Positions 1 through 10,849 of a stretch of DNA of 64,000 nucleotides are shown here, piece by piece; positions within the stretch are counted from its first letter, which is position 1, and each line of letters opens with the position of its first letter. This DNA is from Echria macrotheca (taxonomy: Eukaryota > Ascomycota > Sordariomycetes > Sordariales > Schizotheciaceae). The stretch lies in contig MU839829.1 in NCBI GenBank assembly GCA_030411725.1, positions 558,001 through 622,000 of the forward strand, in the 5' to 3' direction. The notes below the pieces were generated by a model that was not told the DNA's origin, ran no database searches, and was given only the letters and a program-made list of their open reading frames with translations. Position numbers and translations under genes: made by a program.

Positions 1-69
1 GCCGCTTCAACAATCCCCATCGCAGAGGCAGGACGAATGTGACAACTCGGAAGTTAGACTCTCTCTCCA

Positions 70-1319
70 ATGGGCCCGCCTCACTTGTCGGGCGAGACGT
101 CGCCGTCGTCGTCGCATGGAAGCTCGGGTGTCCGCAACGTCCTTTCGATGCCCCCGCGCTGGCTGCACCTCTACGACGACTTCATCACCAAGAATGCCCA
201 CCAAGTCTCCCAGATCGAGTCGGCATTGCGATCGCTGACATACATTATCCCTGGTATGTATCAATCGCGCAAGGAATCCCCTCGGAACAAACACTGATAG
301 CTCGCGCGACAGGCCGCTTCCGCGATGCCGAGATTGCCTCCGAATCCATACACAGCGGCGTCCAGCTGCTCTCCCTCTACCACGATGCTCTCCTCCGCCG
401 CGCGCTCACACTCTCCAAGCTCCCACCCACCTCCCTTCCGACCAGCCCATCGCCGCACAACCGCTACACTCGCTTCTGGACCCAGAAGAGCCCCCTCTAC
501 CGCCGCGTCGCAACGCTTCTCCAGATCGTCTCCTACATTGAGCTGCTCTGTGAGATGACGGCCAAGCGGCGCGGAGAGCGCACGCGCTGGCGCGTGGTGA
601 TCCTGCTAGAGGCCATGAAAGCCGCCTGCAAACTATTCCTGCTCCGAATAACCCGCGCCCGGCCGCTCGTCAGCCCCGTGCTGCCAGAGCGCGAGCCACT
701 GCCAGAGGAGCCCGAGGACCCAGAAGAGGCTGAGCTCTTCGCACTCGAAGAAGACGACGCCAATCCCGATGGTCGCCGACAACAACACCCCGCGAGCCGA
801 AGCCAACACCAGCTAGGTCCCAAGGGCGAATGGATTATGCCGCGCACGGGCATGTCACTCCCACCCCTCCCGGCGCCGGGCGATATCAGCGGCTACCTAC
901 TATCACGCGTACTCACGGCCGACGACATCAAGCCGGCGACCAAGCTACTCAACACACTCCATGGCGCCGGCCACGTCGCCGAGGTGCTGCACATCCTTGC
1001 GCCGCTCATCTACGCCATCGCGCTGGCGCGGAGTCGGAACAGACGAAAAGCATGGGCGCCCTGGGTGCTGGGGGTGGCTATTGAGCTGGCGGCGCGACAG
1101 CTGCGCGACCGCGGGCTGAGGACGACGCCGCTTGAGCGCGAGGAGTGGACGCGGCGCGGCTGGGCTATGGGGTGGTGGGCTATGCGGGGTGCCTTTTATG
1201 AGAACGTAACCAAGAACGCGGTGGCCAAGGTGAGGAGGCGGATGCCGAGCTTGGTGTCGGGCATTCTCGAGGACTACGAATACCTCTGGGAGAATTATTA
1301 CTTTAGTACGAGCAGGTAG
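70..1319 (+). CDS. pex16: Peroxin 16 (peroxisomal membrane biogenesis protein)
   Basis: PEX16 is an integral peroxisomal membrane protein needed for membrane-protein insertion and early peroxisome formation. Two exons are read: 70-253 and 313-1319, with a 59-nt GTATGT...ACAG intron at 254-312; the product is 396 aa, normal for fungal Pex16. The splice joins LRSLTYIIPG to RFRDAEIASESIHSG, the conserved N-terminal Pex16 block (aromatic-rich start, IES.LRSLTY, then FRD.E.ASE). Hydrophobic stretches lie in the second half (around HILAPLIYAIALA) and the protein ends in an aromatic-rich tail (YEYLWENYYF). The middle (about residues 200-250) is an acidic/proline insertion that looks disordered. The ATG at 70 gives the conserved start; a longer frame opening at 39 is only the unspliced exon 2 frame. 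Family assignment is confident; function in this species is inferred. Confidence 0.93.
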
Positions 1320-1734
1320 ACAACGGCATGGTTGTTAGGCCTGATGGGATGGACAGGCGTGGTTATTGGGACGTTGTCCTCGAGTAATGCTAGACACCAC
1401 GTCATGAGGACTGCACATGTAGATATTCTTTTGTTGAAAACACGTACAATACATTATGAGACCTATTCTGCAATCCGGGGGTTACGGTTTCTGTACAACA
1501 TGGTTTGCCTAGGCTGTGGGGTCCAAAAGCCGGTTGCATGAAACAGCCCCGTGATCTATGCGAGCTGAGCCACGAAGGATCGAGCAGATCGTCAAGAAAC
1601 CCGCAGCTAATGCAGGCAACCCATAGCTTCTTACAGCCAGATTTCAAGTACAAATTGGACGATATCCAGCTCTTTTGCCTCATGATGTCTTTGCGGAAAC
1701 ATTTTCAACAGCGACAGTGGCAATCGACAGCACC

Positions 1735-4700
1735 ATGGATCCCCTCAACCAGAAAAGGCGCTTGAGGTTCGCGGAGCCCTCGCCGATGGATAAGAAAAAA
1801 GATCAGAAAGAGGATTCAAAGACCGAGACGGATTCGGAGCCCATACGAGAGGCCGCCACGGAGTCCAAGACGGAGCCGGCGTCGGAAACCGCTGACAGCA
1901 AGGCCTCCGGTGACGAAATCAAATCAGCTACGCCCACTGATCAAACGTCTTCTCCTACTGAGCCGGCACCTCCCGCTAGCAAGCCGGAATCACCAAAGAA
2001 GAAAGAAAACCCCCCTAAACGATGGGAGAATCCAATGTCGGACGAGAACAAGGCCCTCATTCGGTTGTGGATGGAGAGCGAGGACGACTCCCGGCCGGAT
2101 GCCGAGACCATCGACGACTACGACGCCGACTTTGAGGCTCAGAGCCAGAAGTTCAAGCAATACAAGCATCATCACTTCCATGGCACAGAGTGGGGAATGT
2201 ACAACAGGGATAAAGATGAGAGCCGCGACGAGGAGTGGTTCATCGCATCCCCCGAAGTCCTCGACCCAGACAACCCGGAGTACCTGTGCGAAATGTGCAG
2301 GCATATTGACTTTGGCGTGCTTCTCACCCAGCGCGGGCTTCCGGGGACCAACCAGCCGGCAAATGTTACGATAATCGGACTGCGGGCGCTGCCGAGGGTC
2401 CTTGATCCCGAGATTGCCGGGAACTGTGCCTTTTGCGGTCTTGTCCGTCAGGCCTTCGAGGACCGCTGCACGCCCGAAGAGATCCAGGCAGCTCGAGATT
2501 ATGATGATAATTCCGACAGCATGCGGCTGACAGTGCTGGATGACGGTCCCGATTACGCGCTACGGCTCGAGGTCATGCTCGCAGACTTGGTCAAACGCGT
2601 CGTGGTGCAGGTGATGGCACCCGATCCGCAGAAGGCTCTCCCCCTTCAAGCTTTAACCGTCCAGCAAGACAAAGCGGACCTGGAGAGACTCAAGACGTGG
2701 ATCCGAACTTGCGAAGACAATCACCAAGAAAAGCCCGCTGTCTCCATTTCCAAGCTAGAGACGCTTCGAGTCATTGACGTTGTCGACGGCTGCATCGTCA
2801 CAGTGACCGGACCCTGTCGCTACGCCTGTCTCTCTTATGTGTGGGGGCAGGAAGTAGGCACACGGCTTACGTCCGACACAAAGTCCATCCTCGAGAGGGC
2901 AGGCGGCCTGGCGGACGAATCGGTAAACATTGGCCAAACTCTGAGAGACGCCGTCGAGGTTACCAAGGACATCGGGCTTCGCTATCTCTGGATCGACGCC
3001 CTGTGCATCCTCCAGGATGATGACGAGGACAAAGCCAAGATCATCTCCGAGATGGGCGCCATCTACAGCAACGCCGTAGTGACCATCATCGCCTCGACAA
3101 ACTCGCGACCTTCCCAGGGCTTGCCAGGCATCGGGGATACACCGAGGACCCATGCGCAGGTCGTCAGACGTCTGCAGGGCATGACTCTCGTCGCGGCGTT
3201 CCATGATCCACGACTGCCCTACGACGACATCGAGGCCTCTGTGTGGAACTCGCGGGCCTGGACGTTCCAGGAGAGACACCTCTCGGGACGGTCCGTCTAC
3301 TTCTCCAGCTGCCAGATGCACTTTACCTGTCCGCACGAGCGCATATTCGAAGACACCGTCCCCGGCCTCGCGGTCGACCAGCAACGGAAGAAACCATTCA
3401 CGGACAACTCCCGGTTCGACTCGCTAGTCATGCACATGATGTATCATATCTGGGAGGACCCGACCCAGACGCAGTTCGGCAACAAGACGTTCCACATCCA
3501 CGGCCGCGGCTCCAAGGCGGTTTCGCTGATGGGTGAAGACACGTCGCTGCCGGCGCCCATCTACCGCGCCAATCCGGTCCCCAGCCACGGCGCCGACGGC
3601 ATCCTGCACCTCGAAGGCGAGACGCTGTGGAAGTCCTACAGCGACGCCGTGGCCATGTACTCGAAGAGGCAAATGACCTGGCAAACGGACGTGCTGAACG
3701 CGTTCCAGGGCGTGACGGACCTCCTCGCCCAGGGCGTCAACACCCTCTTCTGGCAGGGCCTGCCCGAGTTCGCCTTCGACCAGGCCCTCCTCTGGTACCC
3801 GCGCGAGCCGCTGAAGCGCAGAACCTTCGAGGGCGCACCTCCGTCCTGGAGCTGGGCCGGGTGGCAGGGGCACACGGGGTACCGCGGCCGGGGGTGGTAC
3901 AACGCGTGCGTCCTGCCGCCGGTCAACGTCGCGCGGTGGTACCGCCGGATCACGCCGCGAGAGCTGATCCAGGCGTGGATCGACAGCCAGGAGGAGTGTC
4001 CGACGCACGAGCAGGTGCTGGAGCACGCGCAGAAGGTAATCAACGGCCGCCAAAGACCGCTCCGCGTCATCGGGACCGCGAGGCTCTATCATCTGGATGA
4101 CGACAACGACGGGTGGACGCACGCCCGCGACACGGACCGCAACGAGCACTACTACACGCACGAGGCCTACCCGGGGCTGAGATTTACCTATCCCGCGACG
4201 CTGCCGACGCAGGATATCGCGCGCCGCGTGGTGCCGTTTGCTCCGGACAACCTCTTCTTCGAAGCCCACGTCGTGCCCGCGCGTTTTGTCGATATGGCCG
4301 CGACACCTCACAACCCCTCCCCCGGCGTCGACGACTTCCTCCAGCTGGGCCTGAACGACGCCGCCCGTTCTTTCAGGGAATCCCGTCGGCCGTGGGAACA
4401 TATCATCTACCACCAGGGCTATCGCGCGGGATACCTGGCGCTGCACGAGCCCATGGACCCCTCCGACCAGGAGAAATCATACGTCCTAGCCGCCATGTCC
4501 CGCGACACCATCCCCGACATCGCCCCGCCCCTAGGCGGGTGGGAGCAGTACTGGGCCTCGGAGCCGCGGATGGCGCAGCACGTCGCCTTCTTCGAGTGGG
4601 AGTGGGGTTCCGAAGAACAAAGAAAATCAGCGGTCGTGGGGCCGTTCGATGAGGGCGAGCCGAGCAAGAGGGCGGTTATCGAGAATGGGGATCCGTACTG

Positions 4701-4878
4701 GGAAGCGCCTCGGTTTGGGGGGCCTGTGATACTGGATGTGTATAATGTGCTTTTGTTGGAGAAGAAGGTTGATGCGGAGACGGGGCAGGTGTGGTGTGAA
4801 CGGGTCGGCGTGGGGAAGATGAATGCTTCGGCTTTTTGGCATGCGAAGCCAAGGGAGGAGTTGGTTTTGTTGAGGTAG
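1735..4878 (+). CDS. HET-domain protein (heterokaryon incompatibility type), large
   Basis: Single-exon gene of 1047 aa from the ATG at 1735, which has a strong CACCATGG context; an upstream in-frame ATG at 1675 would add 20 residues. Residues 1-105 are charged and low complexity (K/E/S/P rich). Two CxxC pairs follow, in EYLCEMCRH (about 182) and GNCAFCGLV, as often precede HET domains. The HET domain spans about 363-535: LSYVWG, RYLWIDALCILQDD, then WNSRAWTFQERHLSGR. The C-terminal half is W/P-rich and of no family I recognise; PSWSWAGWQG is a common HET-protein element. HET proteins trigger cell death on non-self recognition in other fungi; the partner here is unknown. A gene with the YTISRDCT module lies 0.6 kb downstream and a second HET gene follows on the other strand. 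Confidence 0.9.
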   Translation: MDPLNQKRRLRFAEPSPMDKKKDQKEDSKTETDSEPIREAATESKTEPASETADSKASGDEIKSATPTDQTSSPTEPAPPASKPESPKKKENPPKRWENPMSDENKALIRLWMESEDDSRPDAETIDDYDADFEAQSQKFKQYKHHHFHGTEWGMYNRDKDESRDEEWFIASPEVLDPDNPEYLCEMCRHIDFGVLLTQRGLPGTNQPANVTIIGLRALPRVLDPEIAGNCAFCGLVRQAFEDRCTPEEIQAARDYDDNSDSMRLTVLDDGPDYALRLEVMLADLVKRVVVQVMAPDPQKALPLQALTVQQDKADLERLKTWIRTCEDNHQEKPAVSISKLETLRVIDVVDGCIVTVTGPCRYACLSYVWGQEVGTRLTSDTKSILERAGGLADESVNIGQTLRDAVEVTKDIGLRYLWIDALCILQDDDEDKAKIISEMGAIYSNAVVTIIASTNSRPSQGLPGIGDTPRTHAQVVRRLQGMTLVAAFHDPRLPYDDIEASVWNSRAWTFQERHLSGRSVYFSSCQMHFTCPHERIFEDTVPGLAVDQQRKKPFTDNSRFDSLVMHMMYHIWEDPTQTQFGNKTFHIHGRGSKAVSLMGEDTSLPAPIYRANPVPSHGADGILHLEGETLWKSYSDAVAMYSKRQMTWQTDVLNAFQGVTDLLAQGVNTLFWQGLPEFAFDQALLWYPREPLKRRTFEGAPPSWSWAGWQGHTGYRGRGWYNACVLPPVNVARWYRRITPRELIQAWIDSQEECPTHEQVLEHAQKVINGRQRPLRVIGTARLYHLDDDNDGWTHARDTDRNEHYYTHEAYPGLRFTYPATLPTQDIARRVVPFAPDNLFFEAHVVPARFVDMAATPHNPSPGVDDFLQLGLNDAARSFRESRRPWEHIIYHQGYRAGYLALHEPMDPSDQEKSYVLAAMSRDTIPDIAPPLGGWEQYWASEPRMAQHVAFFEWEWGSEEQRKSAVVGPFDEGEPSKRAVIENGDPYWEAPRFGGPVILDVYNVLLLEKKVDAETGQVWCERVGVGKMNASAFWHAKPREELVLLR

Positions 4879-5507
4879 GGATTTGGGATATGGGCCATGG
4901 GATGGGGGTTGTAGTGTGGGAAGAAGGGTTACATAGCATGATACCTAGGTAGTTTCGTTTGGTACAATGGAAAGGGGGGTATCTATCCCGGTTTCTGGAG
5001 GGCTGCGAGCTTGTTAGAAGAGGAATTTAGTTACCTATAGAAGTGAAAGTATGAGCCTTCACTCTGAGGTAGGTTTAACGCGTCTGCAAGAACCTTGGAC
5101 GCGCCCTAGGTAAGATAAAGACCTAGCAGATATCTTGTAAATAAAAGGTTAGAAAACCCTAGAAGAGGGGGGCGCACCCCTATCAGATGCCTTTTTACAT
5201 GGACCGCTTGCATGGCATATATAGCCGGGATATTTCCAATCACTCTGATAGTGATCACGACCTTCAGCTAACAGCTGAGCTGTGATCCAATCATCCCGGA
5301 GTAACAGCAGTCAGTCCCAAACGTCACGTGAATATTTCCATCTCAGCCCAAGCCCCTCATGATGGAAGTTTGGTCGCCAGGCATCCAACGACATCTCCTC
5401 AAGTCTGCAACTTATCGGAAGTCCTCAACTTGATCACGGACTCAGCGCATTGCAATCCACCACTCTTCGCACATACTCAACCGCAGATCAGCCACAGAAT
5501 TCGAATT
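4879..5507. other. Intergenic stretch between HET gene and YTISRDCT gene
   Basis: No gene is recognised. The first half is visibly AT-rich and the second resembles an ordinary promoter. It contains the 3' flank of the HET gene and the 5' flank of the small gene at 5508. Confidence 0.5.
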
Positions 5508-5894
5508 ATGTCGTCGGCCCCCGTTGAAAAGCCTGACCGCAAGGCTCTGGGCGCCGCTCTAGGTGTCGGTCCCCGCCGAACCTTGCGAACCTTGAAATCG
5601 AAAAGGAAAGAGGGCCCCGGTGGTACGCATTGGAGCTACACCATATCGCGAGATTGCACCGACGAGAGTGCCGAGCGCAAGGGGAGGCTTGTTGCCGTCG
5701 GTGGGCGAGGTACTCCAGTGGCAGATCAAGATACTCGAGCGAGTCCCCAGGCTGCTTTTCTCTTTCCCGGCAGCCTGGTCAACTTCTATAAGAGAAGAAA
5801 CCTCGCTATTCCCGAGAATCTGTACATTGGTGCTGTACCAGTCGATCTACTTATTGTACGCAAGGAGGAAGCCAGAGGCGAGAGCTCAGGATAG
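5508..5894 (+). CDS. Small protein with N-terminal YTISRDCT module
   Basis: A 128-aa ORF starting at the ATG at 5508. Its first 80 or so residues match the N-terminus of the ARID gene at 9304-10233 in the same frame: MSS start, KPDRK.L.AALG, GPRRT, KRK, then YTISRDCT (residues 44-51) and AER...RLVAV. It carries a short insertion before the YTISRDCT core and then diverges, with no zinc motif or ARID domain. No known domain is recognised. The frame continues upstream to 5328, but the paralogue supports the start at 5508. It could be a truncated copy (pseudogene) or a stand-alone short form; the open frame and basic composition (predicted nuclear, inferred) leave both possible. It lies between two HET genes. 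Confidence 0.6.
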   Translation: MSSAPVEKPDRKALGAALGVGPRRTLRTLKSKRKEGPGGTHWSYTISRDCTDESAERKGRLVAVGGRGTPVADQDTRASPQAAFLFPGSLVNFYKRRNLAIPENLYIGAVPVDLLIVRKEEARGESSG

Positions 5895-6370
5895 AAAAAA
5901 TGGTTGATTACCCCAGGAGAATTCCTTGTGGGTAGCTACCTATCTACTTAAACAAATGAAATGGGTCTGACCCCGGACCGGGCCGGGTTCTGATCATTTG
6001 AGGAGGCTCGACAAACAGCCTGGTTTCCTGCGACGAATCTGGGCACACGAAATTTCCTTTTTCGTCTGTCATCCTAAGTTAGGGTGAGCTGTGGCTGATT
6101 TGTCCTGAGCTTCCCCTGATTCTTCCCTGAGCGGGGGTGATCCCATCCGCCTCTGCAGCACAGCCTCAAGGCCCCTTTTCAGGCACCCTGGCTATAAAGT
6201 TTCCTCTCGATGAAAGCAGACGACGTGTGATCTGTAAGGGTAGCTCCCAGGCAACAATTCCAATGAAGAACTACACGCGTACTGGGTGCGCGTATACTCG
6301 GCCTAGCCATTGTCAAAACTCAAGAGCCTTCGTGTACAGGCCAAAACACGGTGCTACCAACACCCTTCCA
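5895..6370. other. Intergenic stretch, convergent 3' flanks
   Basis: The region lies between the 3' ends of the small YTISRDCT gene (+) and the second HET gene (-). No gene, repeat or clear regulatory signal is recognised. Confidence 0.5.
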
Positions 6371-8565
6371 TCAAACAAGGATAATTGTCTCCTGCTTCCG
6401 ATTTATGATGTCCTCTGCTATTCCACCACGCATCCGGCTTTCGGGTACATGCAAACCCCCGACCCGTCGATACTGGGGCCATTTGGACTGTCCGGCTAGG
6501 CCGCCCATTATAGCAGGCTGAATCAAAAGGAAATGCCAAAAAGCCACAGCAGGTGGATCAGAGGGGTGCCGAAACGCAATGTGTTCCGAGAACGGAGAAA
6601 CTCCCACCAAGAGCAACGAAGCAACAGCAAGGACAGCATAAAGATTTGTACAGCCCGCATGGCGGCCGTCAAGACATGCGCATCGCAGTTTGCAGTCGAG
6701 CGAAACACGCGTGGATCCGTAACCCCATGCAGCAGCACTGGAGTGGGCCTGCTCCATGAGCTGATCCACCATCCCCTTCTCTCGAACAATCATGCCGGAC
6801 ATCTCCAACTTGATGGACTTGTCGTCTCCGTTGCCATCAGCAATAATGCAGCGGAGGCTGGCCCGCGGTTCTTGGAGGTCCTCGACTTGGCTGTGCCGCA
6901 AACGGAAATTGCGATCCTCACTCCAGTTCGGACTGAGCCAGCTCCATGAAGGCATAGGAAACTGACTCGATAGGGGAGGGTCGGATGCAATGGGGGTTTC
7001 GGTCGAGGGCTTCTTCCATGAAGAAGGATGCACACGATTCCAGCCGACCAAGTCCTCGAGAAGCCTATCTCTCAGCAAACCGGCAACAATTTGACAGCCG
7101 AACCGTGTGGCGTATGCCTCAGAAATACCAGAGAAGGCATACCATTGGTCCTTCGGCATCGTCAGCATTCTCAATGTGTAGAGATCGACAATCTCCTCCC
7201 ACGACCTAATAATGTCTTCTTTGGTCATTTTGGCGATGGCATGTGCGCTGATGGGTAGGAACTTTCCGTGTTCGAACGAGCTTCGAGGCGGGTTGCTGTA
7301 CCACATGTCCCGTGCCGGTCTGGAGAACATCAAAGTGCCCCAGGCCCCCTCTCGGCATTCGAGCCGCAAGCTGGACCCAAAGACATACAGAATGCGAGCA
7401 GAATTCAGCCGCTCCTGATATGTCCAGCCACGCTTATTCCAGGTCGACCAATGCACCGTGGTATGGTCTTTGGGGCGCTCGCTGGAGAGAATGAGATGCG
7501 ATCCATGCGGGTCGTGGCTCCAAGGGCCGGCCAGTGTCCAAGTCGGCGGTGAAAGGCTGGGGTCTCGTTTGAGCTGCATTCCGCTATCTGCCGAGCTAGC
7601 TTCGACAGGGACAACGGTGAGGTATGCCTGTCCGTAGTAGTGCATCATCTTCTTGGCTTCCCGCTCCCATTCGTCATTGTCGTCCTGGACGATGCACAGC
7701 GAGTCGATCCACACATACGGAATCTTCAGCAAGCGGATGAACTGAACAGCGTCTCGGAGGGTCCTTGGCAGCTGCGAGAGAGGAAAGCGTTGCAACCTCG
7801 ACGCCAGGTTGGACTTCAAGGTCTTGGCAGCGTGGATGGCGGCCGAATCGCCCCAGCAGTAGCTCAAGGCCGCATAGATTGCCGGTTTGCCGTCGCTGGG
7901 CTCCAGATTGATGTGATCATCGCCCCCAACATTCACCAGTCTCAGCGGACTTGGGGCTTCCTTTCCACTCGGGCATGCCGCATGATGCTGGATGCAATCA
8001 TCGATCACACAGCGCGCCTTGTCTAGATTTTCGGCTGAGGTAATATCAAAGTCTGCAACGAAACCACATTAGCTGTGCGGAACACATTCGACATGTGCTC
8101 TGTACATGTAGTCTCACCATTTGACTTTACACCATAGAGACTCAGCTCCAAGTTCCCAACTGCGGCAGCCCCCGTCCCCGTCTCTATTTGTTCAACTCTA
8201 AAGTTCGTCGGAGCGTCCCTGCTTGCGGTGACTTTCAAGTCAAACACCTCGTCGCCTGATCTCCAGGGCCGGGGCGGTAGGTTGGATATGCCACCCAGCA
8301 GAGCCGAGCACCAGGGGCAACCACCATCTGCACTGCTGGCCAACAGATATAAGTTCGCCGTCCAGGTGACACGAGCGTCTCGGTTGATGTCTCTGTCCTC
8401 CGAATAGTCATCTTTTCGCTCTTGGTGAAGACTCCACAGACAGGCGACCACGTCCCTGCATATCACACATCCATCTGCTGTGTCGTCCATTAGGCTGCCG
8501 CTAGGTGTATTCCCCGAATCTACCTGGGCGGTCAGTAGTTGCTCCCCGGAAGTTCTGGACTCCAT
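6371..8565 (-). CDS. HET-domain protein with hydrophobic C-terminus
   Basis: Two exons on the minus strand, 8565-8118 and 8052-6371, joined over a 65-nt GTGAGA...TTGCAG intron (8053-8117); product 709 aa. The splice is in phase and turns YGVKSNG into YGVKSNDFDITSAENLD. N-terminal CxxC pairs (GCVICRD, GGCPWCSA) precede the HET domain at about 209-385: LSYCWG, IPYVWIDSLCIVQDD, and WNKRGWTYQERLNSARILYV. The PSWSWL element follows. Two hydrophobic segments near 618-637 and 650-667 suggest membrane association, unusual for this family, although a missed 3' intron could be responsible. It lies back-to-back with the first HET gene's block and is followed in tandem by the ARID gene. Role inferred: non-self recognition and cell death. 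Confidence 0.88.
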
Positions 8566-9303
8566 TTCCGGCCAATCAATATACTATGTCTTTTTCGTAC
8601 AGGTCTCAGCATCCCGAGAATCGATTTAGATAGGTATTGGGAGAAGCCGACGAAAGATGGAGCTCTAGTTCAAACAAGCCCCCGATGTTTAAAGCGGGGA
8701 AATTCATCCGCGCCCGAAATACATAGGGACAGGTAGGTCGGCGGATGTGGTTGGGTGTCACGAACGCCAGACATGCATGGATGCCTGGACGGTCATCCAA
8801 TACAAGGGAGATGGTTGCTCCCTCGCATCGAAACAACCAACCGGACGACTTCCAAGGTTCGGCTCTCATTTTCAGTGGTGTAGAAAGGGTGAAGTGCGAA
8901 GATGGAAACAGACCGACGTACTAGTAGTGAGGCAAACATGGTGGAAAGCCGTCCTAGGGGGGTGTTCCTGTATTATATTAGTCCCATTCAAAATATGTTT
9001 TCCGGGTCAAGGGCTCAATCGAGTCCTTTTTGAAAGAAACGACCTAGATTCAAACCTCTTCTCCTTCGAGTGTACAGGAGTAGAAGAACCAATGGCTGTA
9101 CGTACGGGGCGTTACGTCCGGCGACAGGCTAAATCGTTGGTCCAGTTTGCTCTAAAGAAAGTTTTCAGCCCACTCTTTTCAAGATCATTTACTAGCACAT
9201 CCTCCTTATATCGAAAGTTTATCTGGCATTGTGGTCTTGTAGAGGTTAGATGGAAATTGGCCGGTTGGTGCCAGGCCCTGCCCTGTCTGTTAGAAAAATC
9301 TAT
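8566..9303. other. Intergenic stretch between HET and ARID genes
   Basis: Upstream flank of the HET gene (-) and 3' flank of the ARID gene (-). The open frame on the plus strand here overlaps the ARID gene and has no protein-like features. Nothing else is recognised. Confidence 0.5.
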
Positions 9304-10233
9304 CTATCGTTCCACGGCCGGAGCCCTCCTCCCCGGGACGGGTCGTCCTGTTCGCGAAAGCTCTTGTTTGCTATGTCTGTTCCGGGGTTCAAACAGTCGT
9401 TCGCCCGTCTTTTTCTTGCCAATGATCTTGCGCCGCATTCGGGCCTTCCCCCGACGCCAACGGGCCGCCCTATCCATCTCGAATTGCTGATGGACTGCGT
9501 ACTTCGCATCACCGCCCTTCGATATTCTCCTGAGATTCTCTTCGAATGGCTGAAGCCACTTGACGTACGCGTTCTTAAGTGACAATGGTACAGACGATAT
9601 AATCTTCCCGCTATACCCGAGCTCACGGCTGACCGCGACCCATTCTTGCGATTTGCACACTTGTTCGAACCCACCCCGTGCGTCGACAGCCTTCTTCAAC
9701 AGGTATAGATCGATCGGCTTTGTATAATGGCCATGGGCCGACTGAGGTAAGCCCGGTGGGACCATGTGGAATTCACGCAAGACCTCCTCGAGCTTGCCGC
9801 GGGACCACAACCACCCGTGCGAGGACCTGGCAGAGGCAGGTGATGTCGGCCCCGAGTTGATCGCCGACGACTTGATGTAATCGGCCTGGCGGCACGATTC
9901 CGAGCAGTAGGCCATCTCCTTGGTCGGCTTCTCGCAGACGAGGCAGAACTCGTGAGACCAATCGAGAGAGGTGGTGGTAGTGGACTTGGCGAGCCCGGAG
10001 GAGGGCGCAGAAGCCAGTCGAGCGCCTGAAGCTGCCACTCGAGTGTCTTTGTTACCGCAGACAGCAACAAGACGCTCGGTGCGCTCGGCACGCTCGTTGG
10101 TGCAGTCGCGGGATATGGTGTAGTAGGGACCGAGTTTCCTTTTCGGCTTCATGGTTCGGCGGGGGCCGATGCCACCACCCAGAGCCGCAGCCAGGACCTT
10201 ACGGTCGGGTTTCTTAACGAGGGGCGACGACAT
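9304..10233 (-). CDS. YTISRDCT module + CxxC zinc motif + orphan ARID domain protein
   Basis: Intronless 309-aa protein. The start is set at the ATG at 10233 because the paralogue at 5508 begins with the same MSS; an in-frame ATG at 10245 is the alternative. Residues 1-60 hold the shared module (KPDRK, GPRRT, YTISRDCT at 38-45, RLVAV). A C-x2-C-x9-C-x3-C motif (C97, C100, C110, C114; CLVC...YCSESCR) resembles the zinc motif of fungal Ecl1/life-span-regulator-type proteins. Residues 145-237 form an ARID/BRIGHT DNA-binding domain: IDLYLLKKAV, GGFEQVCK, W..VSRELGYSGK, SLKNAY.KWLQPFE, closest in wording to the ARID of KDM5/Lid2 histone demethylases, but without JmjN, JmjC or PHD. The tail is basic (RRKIIGKKK). 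Likely a nuclear DNA-binding protein; the architecture looks chimeric. Confidence 0.8.
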   Translation of the reverse strand: MSSPLVKKPDRKVLAAALGGGIGPRRTMKPKRKLGPYYTISRDCTNERAERTERLVAVCGNKDTRVAASGARLASAPSSGLAKSTTTTSLDWSHEFCLVCEKPTKEMAYCSESCRQADYIKSSAINSGPTSPASARSSHGWLWSRGKLEEVLREFHMVPPGLPQSAHGHYTKPIDLYLLKKAVDARGGFEQVCKSQEWVAVSRELGYSGKIISSVPLSLKNAYVKWLQPFEENLRRISKGGDAKYAVHQQFEMDRAARWRRGKARMRRKIIGKKKTGERLFEPRNRHSKQELSRTGRPVPGRRAPAVER

Positions 10234-10849
10234 AGTCTGCTTCAAATTCTGTATTTGGGGCGTGCGTGAAGGGTGGTGGGCATTTCAAGGCCCTGGGGAC
10301 TCAGGTCGAGACTTCAAGTTGCAGAGTCAAAGAGACGTGTGGCTGCCTAGTTTTCCCGTCCCCAACAATCTGCCAACAGTGGCTGTGATGAAAATATTCG
10401 CACGTGACTTTTGGGTTCAACAACAAGATTTCGCTGTTGATTCGCCCAGCCCAACTGCAACTGAAGACAGCGGATGGCTTGTTAGCCCCAACTTGGTTAA
10501 AATGACCGTATGCTCCAATAAAACGACCGTAGGTATCCAACCCGTTTTCCGTCGGTACAAGTTCGACGTCGAGTCCACGGCCAAGTGGTGCTGTCTTGGT
10601 GGTCTTGGTCGAATCAGTACCGCTGTCTTGCGGTTTTGTATTCTACAGAAGAGGAGAGTTCCGGTTGTGAGTGATATAAATTTACTTTAAAAGGCATGTG
10701 ACAGACTTCTGGCGACGAGCAGCCACTTAGGTCATCACACTACACATGGGATGCACGTTGCACAGAGACCATGACACTCATGAAGCAATTTATCTTCGTT
10801 GGTAGGAATGACAACGCTACTTCTCCATGCTCCTGTTCATACATATCAT
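10234..10849. other. Intergenic stretch upstream of ARID gene / downstream of hac1
   Basis: It contains the ARID gene's 5' flank and the 3' flank of hac1. No additional gene or repeat is recognised. Confidence 0.5.

Noticed and set aside
3424..4446. 340-codon minus-strand frame opposite the first HET gene
   Set aside because: Antisense shadow of a clear HET protein; Arg/Val-rich composition is typical of antisense frames in GC-rich genes.
8747..9490. 247-codon plus-strand frame between HET and ARID genes
   Set aside because: Overlaps the ARID gene antisense and lacks protein-like features; first codons have no good start context.
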